Assembly: GCA_036925085.1 (NCBI GenBank)
Contig: JAUPFP010000112.1
Coordinates: 124,001 to 188,000 of the forward strand
DNA length: 64,000 nucleotides
From: Brachycybe producta
Taxonomy: Eukaryota; Arthropoda; Diplopoda; Playtdesmida; Andrognathidae
Direction of reading: 5' to 3'
Shown piece by piece: positions 59,640 to 64,000 of the stretch. Numbering within the stretch: the stretch's first letter is position 1; every line of letters begins with the position of its first letter. Below the pieces are notes generated by a model. That model had not been told where the DNA came from and searched no databases. It saw only the letters and a program-made list of their open reading frames with translations. Both the position numbers and the translations under genes were made by a program.

Positions 59640-60390
59640 GGTTTGAAAGTGTAAGGTTGTAAAGTTTAAGGTTGGAATGTGTAAGGTTATAAAGTGTAAG
59701 GTTGGAAAGTGTAAGGTTAGAAAATGTAAAGTTGGAAAGTATAAGATTGGAAAGTCTAAGGTTGGAAAGTGTAAGGTTGGAAAGTATAAGGTTGGAAAGT
59801 GTAAGGTTTAAAAGTGTAAGGTTTGAAAGTACAAGGTTTGAAAGTGTAAGATTTGAAAGTGTATGGTTTAAAAGTGTAAGGTTTAAAAGTGTAAGGTTGG
59901 AAAGTGTAAGGTTGGAAATTGTAAGATTGGAAAGTGTAATGTTGGAAAGTGTAAGGTTTGAAAGTGTAAGGTTTGAAAGTGTAATTTTGGAAAGTGTAAG
60001 GTTGGAAAGTGTAAGGTTGGAAAATGTAAGGTTGGAAAGTGTATGGTTTGAAAGTGTAAGGTTGGAAAGTGTAAGGTTTTAAAGTTTAAGGTTTGAAAGT
60101 TTAAGGTTGGAAAGTGTAAGGTTGGAAAGTGTAAGATTTGAAAGTGTAAGGTTTGAAAGTACAAGATTTGAAAGTGTAAGATTTGAAAGTGTAAGGTTTG
60201 AAAGTGTAATGTTAGAAAGTGTAAAGTTGGAAAGTGCAAGGTTTGAAAGTGTAAGGTTTAAAAGTGTAAGGTATAAAAGTGTAAGGTTGGAAAGTGTAAG
60301 TTTGGAAATTGTAAGATGAGGAAAGTGTAAGGTTGGAAAGTGTAAGGTTAGAAAGTATAAGGTTGGAAAGTGTAATGTTATAAAGTGTAA

Positions 60391-60411
60391 GGTGTAAGGT
60401 GTAAAGTGTAA
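60391..60411 (+). repeat. Irregular units GGTGTAA (7 bp) and GGTGTAAAGTGTAA (14 bp)
   Basis: These replace one standard 15-bp unit with 21 bp and shift the register by +6. The same pair recurs at 63486-63506 in unit B but is absent at the matching place in unit Z (near 57.11 kb). Confidence 0.9.
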
Positions 60412-62119
60412 GGTTTGACAGTGTAAGGTTTTAAAGTGTAAGGTTTTAAAGTGTAAGGTTGGAAAGTATAAGGTTAGAAATTGTAAGGTTGGAAAGTGTA
60501 AGGTTGGAAAATGTAAGGTTGGAAAGTGTAAGGCTGGAAAATGTAAGGTTGGAAAGTGTAAGGTTGGAAAGTGTAAGGTTTGAAAGTACAAGGTTGGAAA
60601 GTGTAAGGTTAGAAAGTGTAAGGTTAGAAAGTGTAAGGTTGGAAAGTGTAAGGTTGGAAATTGTAAGGTTGGAAAGTGTAAGGTATGAAAGTGCAAGGTT
60701 TGAAAGTAAAAGGTTTAAAAGTGCAAGGTTTGAAAGTGCAAGGTTTGAAAGTAAAAGGTTTAATAGTGCAAGGTTTGAAAGTGCAAGGTTTGGAAGTGTA
60801 AGGTTTGAAAGTGTAAGGTTTGAAAGTGTAAGGTTTGAAAGTACCAGGTTTGAAACTGTAAGGTTTGAAAGTGTAAGGTTGGAAAGTGTAAGGTTGGAAA
60901 GTGTAAGGTTGGAAAGTGTAAGGTTTGAAAGTGTAAGGTTAGAAAGTGTAAGGTTAGAAAGTGTAAGGTTAGAAAGTGTAAGGTTGGAAAGTGTAAGGTT
61001 TGAAAGTGTAAGGCTGGAAAATGTAAGGTTGGAAAGTGTAAGGTTGGAAAGTGAAAGGTTTGAAAGTACAAGGTTAGAAAGTGTAAGGTTAGAAAGTGTA
61101 AGGTTAGAAAGTGTAAGGTTAGAAAGTGTAAAGTTAGAAAGTGTAAGGTTGGAAATTGTAAGGTTGGAAAGTGTAAGGTATGAAAGTGCAAAGTTTGAAA
61201 GTAAAAGGTTTAAAAGTGCAAGATTTGAAAGTGCAAGGTTTGAAAGTTTAAGGTTTGAAAGTTTATGGTTTGACAGTTTAAGGTTTGACAGTGTAAGGTT
61301 TGAAAGTGTAAGGTTTGAAAGTGTAAGGTTTGAATGTGTAAGGTATAAAAGTGTAAGGTTTTAAAATGTAAGGTTTGAAAGTGTAACTTTTGAAAGTGTA
61401 AGGTTGGAAAGTGTAAGGTTGGAAAGTGTAAGGTTGGAAAGTGTAAGGTTGGAAAGTGTAAGGTTGGAAAGTGTAAGGTTGGAAAGTGTAAGGTTGGAAA
61501 GTGTAAGGTTGGAAAGTGTAAGGTTTGAAAGTGTAAGGTTTGAAAGTGCAAGGTTTGAAAGTGTGAATTTTGAAAGTGTAATTTTTGAAAGTGTAAGGTT
61601 TGAAAGTGCAAGGTTTGAAAGTGCAAGGTTTGAAATTATTAGGTTTGAAAGTGCAATTTTTGAAAGTGCAAGGTTTGAAAGAGCAATGTTTTAAATTGCA
61701 AGGTTTGAAAAATTAAGGTTTGAAAGTTTATGGTTTGACAGTTTAAGGTTTGACAGTGTAAGGTTTGAAAGTGTAAGGTTTGAAAGTGTATGGTTGGAAA
61801 GTGTAAGGTCTGAAAGTGTAAGGTTTGAAAGTGTAATTTTAAAGTGTAAGGTTAGAAAATGTAAGGTTTGAAAGTGTAAGGTTTTAAAGTGCAAGATTTG
61901 AAAGTGAAAGAATTGAAAGTGTAAGGTTTGAAAGTGTAAGGTTGAAAAGTGTAAGGTTTGAAAGTGTAAGCTTTGAAAGTGTAAGGTTGGAAAGTGTAAG
62001 GTTGGAAAGTGTAAGGTTGGAAAGTGTAAGGTTGGAAAGTGTAAAGTTGGAAAGTGTAAGGTTGGAAAGTGTAAGGTTGGAAAGTGTAAGGTTGGAAAGT
62101 GTAAGGTTGGAAAGTGTAA

Positions 62120-62314
62120 GGTTTGACTGTGTAAGGTTTGACAGTGTAAGGTTTGACAGTGTAAGGTTTGACAGTGTAAGGTTTGACAGTAAATAGTTTG
62201 ACAGTGTAAGGTTTGACAGTTTAAGATTTTACAGTGTAATTTTTGACAGTTTAAGGTTTGACAGTGTAAGGTTTGACAGTTTACGGTTTGTCAGTTTAAG
62301 GTTTGACAGTTTAA
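62120..62314 (+). repeat. GACAG block 23 (short)
   Basis: It lies exactly 3,080 bp after block 22 and has the same length, in unit B. Confidence 0.9.
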
Positions 62315-62479
62315 GGTTGTAAAGTGTAAGGTTTGAAATTGTAAAGTTTGAAAGTGTAAGGTTTGAAAGTGCAATTTTTGAAAGTGCAAGGTTTGAAAGT
62401 GCAAGGTTTGAAAGTGCAAGGATTGAAAGTACAAGGTTTGAAAGTGCAAGGTTTGAAAGTGCATGGTTTGAAAGTGTAA

Positions 62480-62719
62480 TTTTGGAAAGTGTAAGGTTGG
62501 AAAGTGTAAGGTTGGAAAATGTAAGGTTGGAAAGTGTAAGGTTGGAAAGTGTAAGGTTGGAAAGTGTAAGGTTGGAAAGTGTAAGGTTGGAAAGTGTAAG
62601 GTTGGAAAGTGTAAGCTTGGAAAGTGTAAGGTTGGAAAGTGTAAGGTTGGAAAGTGTAAGGTTGGAAAGTGTAAGGTTGGAAAGTGTAAGGTTGGAAAAT
62701 GTAACATTGGAAAGTGTAA
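62480..62719 (+). repeat. GGTTGG run, 16 units
   Basis: This is the run of right-end unit B, exactly 3,080 bp after that of unit A and unchanged in length. Confidence 0.9.
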
Positions 62720-63485
62720 GGTTTGAAAGTGTAAGGTTGTAAAGTTTAAGGTTGGAATGTGTAAGGTTATAAAGTGTAAGGTTGGAAAGTGTAAGGTTAG
62801 AAAATGTAAAGTTGGAAAGTATAAGATTGGAAAGTCTAAGGTTGGAAAGTGTAAGGTTGGAAAGTATAAGGTTGGAAAGTGTAAGGTTTAAAAGTGTAAG
62901 GTTTGAAAGTACAAGGTTTGAAAGTGTAAGATTTGAAAGTGTATGGTTTGAAAGTGTAAGGTTTAAAAGTGTAAGGTTGGAAAGTGTAAGGTTGGAAATT
63001 GTAAGATTGGAAAGTGTAATGTTGGAAAGTGTAAGGTTTGAAAGTGTAAGGTTTGAAAGTGTAATTTTGGAAAGTGTAAGGTTGGAAAGTGTAAGGTTGG
63101 AAAATGTAAGGTTGGAAAGTGTATGGTTTGAAAGTGTAAGGTTGGAAAGTGTAAGGTTTTAAAGTTTAAGGTTTGAAAGTTTAAGGGTTTGAAAGTTTAA
63201 GGTTGGAAAGTGTAAGGTTGGAAAGTGTAAGATTTGAAAGTGTAAGGTTTGAAAGTACAAGATTTGAAAGTGTAAGATTTGAAAGTGTAAGGTTTGAAAG
63301 TGTAATGTTAGAAAGTGTAAAGTTGGAAAGTGCAAGGTTTGAAAGTGTAAGGTTTAAAAGTGTAAGGTATAAAAGTGTAAGGTTGGAAAGTGTAAGTTTG
63401 GAAATTGTAAGATTGGAAAGTGTAAGGTTGGAAAGTGTAAGGTTAGAAAGTATAAGGTTGGAAAGTGTAATGTTATAAAGTGTAA

Positions 63486-63506
63486 GGTGTAAGGTGTAAA
63501 GTGTAA
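63486..63506 (+). repeat. Irregular units GGTGTAA and GGTGTAAAGTGTAA, second copy
   Basis: It is identical to the pair at 60391-60411. Its sharing shows that the change arose before units A and B were duplicated. Confidence 0.9.
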
Positions 63507-64000
63507 GGTTTGACAGTGTAAGGTTTTAAAGTGTAAGGTTTTAAAGTGTAAGGTTGGAAAGTATAAGGTTAGAAATTGTAAGGTTGGAAAGTGTAAGGTT
63601 GGAAAATGTAAGGTTGGAAAGTGTAAGGCTGGAAAATGTAAGGTTGGAAAGTGTAAGGTTGGAAAGTGTAAGGTTTGAAAGTACAAGGTTGGAAAGTGTA
63701 AGGTTAGAAAGTGTAAGGTTAGAAAGTGTAAGGTTGGAAAGTGTAAGGTTGGAAATTGTAAGGTTGGAAAGTGTAAGGTATGAAAGTGCAAGGTTTGAAA
63801 GTAAAAGGTTTAAAAGTGCAAGGTTTGAAAGTGCAAGGTTTGAAAGTAAAAGGTTTAATAGTGCAAGGTTTGAAAGTGCAAGGTTTGGAAGTGTAAGGTT
63901 TGAAAGTGTAAGGTTTGAAAGTGTAAGGTTTGAAAGTACAAGGTTTGAAAGTGTAAGGTTTGAAAGTGTAAGGTTTGAAAGTGTAAGGTTTGAAAGTGCA

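Larger units (their letters stand above)
57722..60801 (+). repeat. Right-end higher-order repeat unit A (3,080 bp)
   Basis: It is followed immediately by a near-identical unit B at an offset of 3,080 bp. The offset becomes 3,095 bp near the end because of a 1-bp insertion here (GATGAGG at 60315) and a 16-bp insertion in B (near 63184). Both units carry the unusual GGTGTAA and GGTGTAAAGTGTAA units (60391-60411 here), which are absent from unit Z. Confidence 0.92.
60802..63896 (+). repeat. Right-end higher-order repeat unit B (3,095 bp)
   Basis: This is the second copy of unit A. Substitutions seen against A include GGTTAG for GGTTTG near 61852 and GGTTTG for GGTTTA near 62947. The GGTTGG run has eight units here against seven in A, and one GTGCAA unit is lost. 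The window ends about 100 bp into what looks like a further unit, but that one has GTACAAGG where A and B have GTACCAGG. Confidence 0.92.
1..64000 (+). repeat. Satellite DNA array, 15-bp monomer GGTTKGAAAGTGTAA, window-wide
   Basis: Every line of the window can be parsed into head-to-tail 15-bp units of consensus GGTTTGAAAGTGTAA or GGTTGGAAAGTGTAA, all in the same orientation, with no interruption by unrelated DNA. Common variant positions are base 5 (T, G or A), base 9 (A or C, giving GAAAG or GACAG), and the end GTGTAA, which becomes GTTTAA, GTGCAA, GTACAA or GTATAA. Occasional 13-, 14- and 16-bp units shift the register. The consensus holds five G and no C, so the + strand is nearly cytosine-free. 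This structure is typical of eukaryotic satellites or very large minisatellites. The family, species and chromosomal position are not identifiable from the sequence. No spacer, gene or mobile element is visible anywhere inside it. Confidence 0.99.

Noticed and set aside
1-64000. CRISPR array
   Set aside because: Units are 15 bp, directly abutting, with no unique spacers and no cas genes.
1-64000. Telomere-type repeat (for example TTAGG, TTTAGGG) or degenerate telomere
   Set aside because: The monomer is 15 bp. TTAGG appears only as rare single variants (for example near 40400) and never in tandem.
1-64000. CENP-B box, because GTTGGAAA occurs in the GGTTGG monomers
   Set aside because: The shared octamer lies in the non-essential middle of the box. 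The required TTCG and CGGG parts are absent, as is nearly all CpG.
1-64000. G-quadruplex-forming repeat
   Set aside because: GG pairs recur only every 15 bases and G runs longer than two are rare, so the classic short-loop pattern is not met.
1-64000. Heat-shock-element array, since GAA recurs regularly
   Set aside because: GAA is always on the same strand at 15-bp spacing. In the 5-bp heat-shock-element lattice a 15-bp step would call for TTC, so the phase is wrong.
1-64000. Bent DNA from phased A-tracts
   Set aside because: The A-tract is only three bases and recurs every 15 bp, out of phase with the helical turn of about 10.5 bp.
1-64000. tRNA, rRNA, transposon or retroelement insertions
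   Set aside because: No stretch departs from the 15-bp monomer for more than a few bases, and no terminal repeats, target-site duplications or RNA-like conserved blocks are seen.

Overview
The whole 64 kb window is one tandem-repeat (satellite) array. I find no gene, RNA gene, transposon, CRISPR array or unique sequence in it. The building block is a 15-bp monomer with consensus GGTTKGAAAGTGTAA (K = T or G). It runs head to tail in one orientation from the first base to the last, roughly 4,260 times. A megabase-style satellite with nested higher-order repeats (HORs) points to a eukaryotic chromosome, in heterochromatin such as a centromere, pericentromere, subtelomere or sex-chromosome block. 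The sequence gives no way to name the species, and I do not recognise the monomer.

Monomer variants cluster into recognisable neighbourhoods. There are runs of GGTTGG units, runs of GGTTTG units, short runs of GGTTAG units, patches ending GTGCAA, and compact blocks in which GAAAG becomes GACAG and GTGTAA often becomes GTTTAA. The GACAG blocks (23 by my reading) punctuate the array. Most end in the same sequence: a TTACGGTTTGTCAG landmark, a few GACAG units, then GGTTGTAAAGTGTAA and a GGTTTGAAATTGTAA unit.

Layout at the higher levels: (1) 1-2157 is the tail of an HOR resembling 26.5-28.8 kb. (2) A super-repeat L at 2158-19945 is followed by its paralogue R at 20080-39711, so the same order of sub-blocks recurs about 18-20 kb later with block-sized insertions and deletions. 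(3) Inside L, a 2.4-kb unit is tandemly duplicated (10911-13307 and 13308-15658). (4) A 7,674-bp segment at 36916-44589 recurs at 44754-52427 with a single substitution that I could find. The two copies are separated by a 164-bp partial repeat. (5) 52.9-55.7 kb resembles 22.8-25.6 kb and 5.0-7.4 kb. (6) The right end carries three successive HOR units of 2.9-3.1 kb (54831-57721, 57722-60801, 60802-63896). The last two are near-identical.

Long open frames exist on both strands only because 15 is divisible by 3 and the monomer lacks stops in one or two forward frames and in all three reverse frames. They encode monotonous pentapeptides and start at TTG codons that are part of the monomer. They are not genes. 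The interest of the window lies in its structure: at least three nested levels of repetition, evidence of recent kilobase-scale duplication, an almost cytosine-free + strand, and a monomer register that drifts mostly by small deletions.
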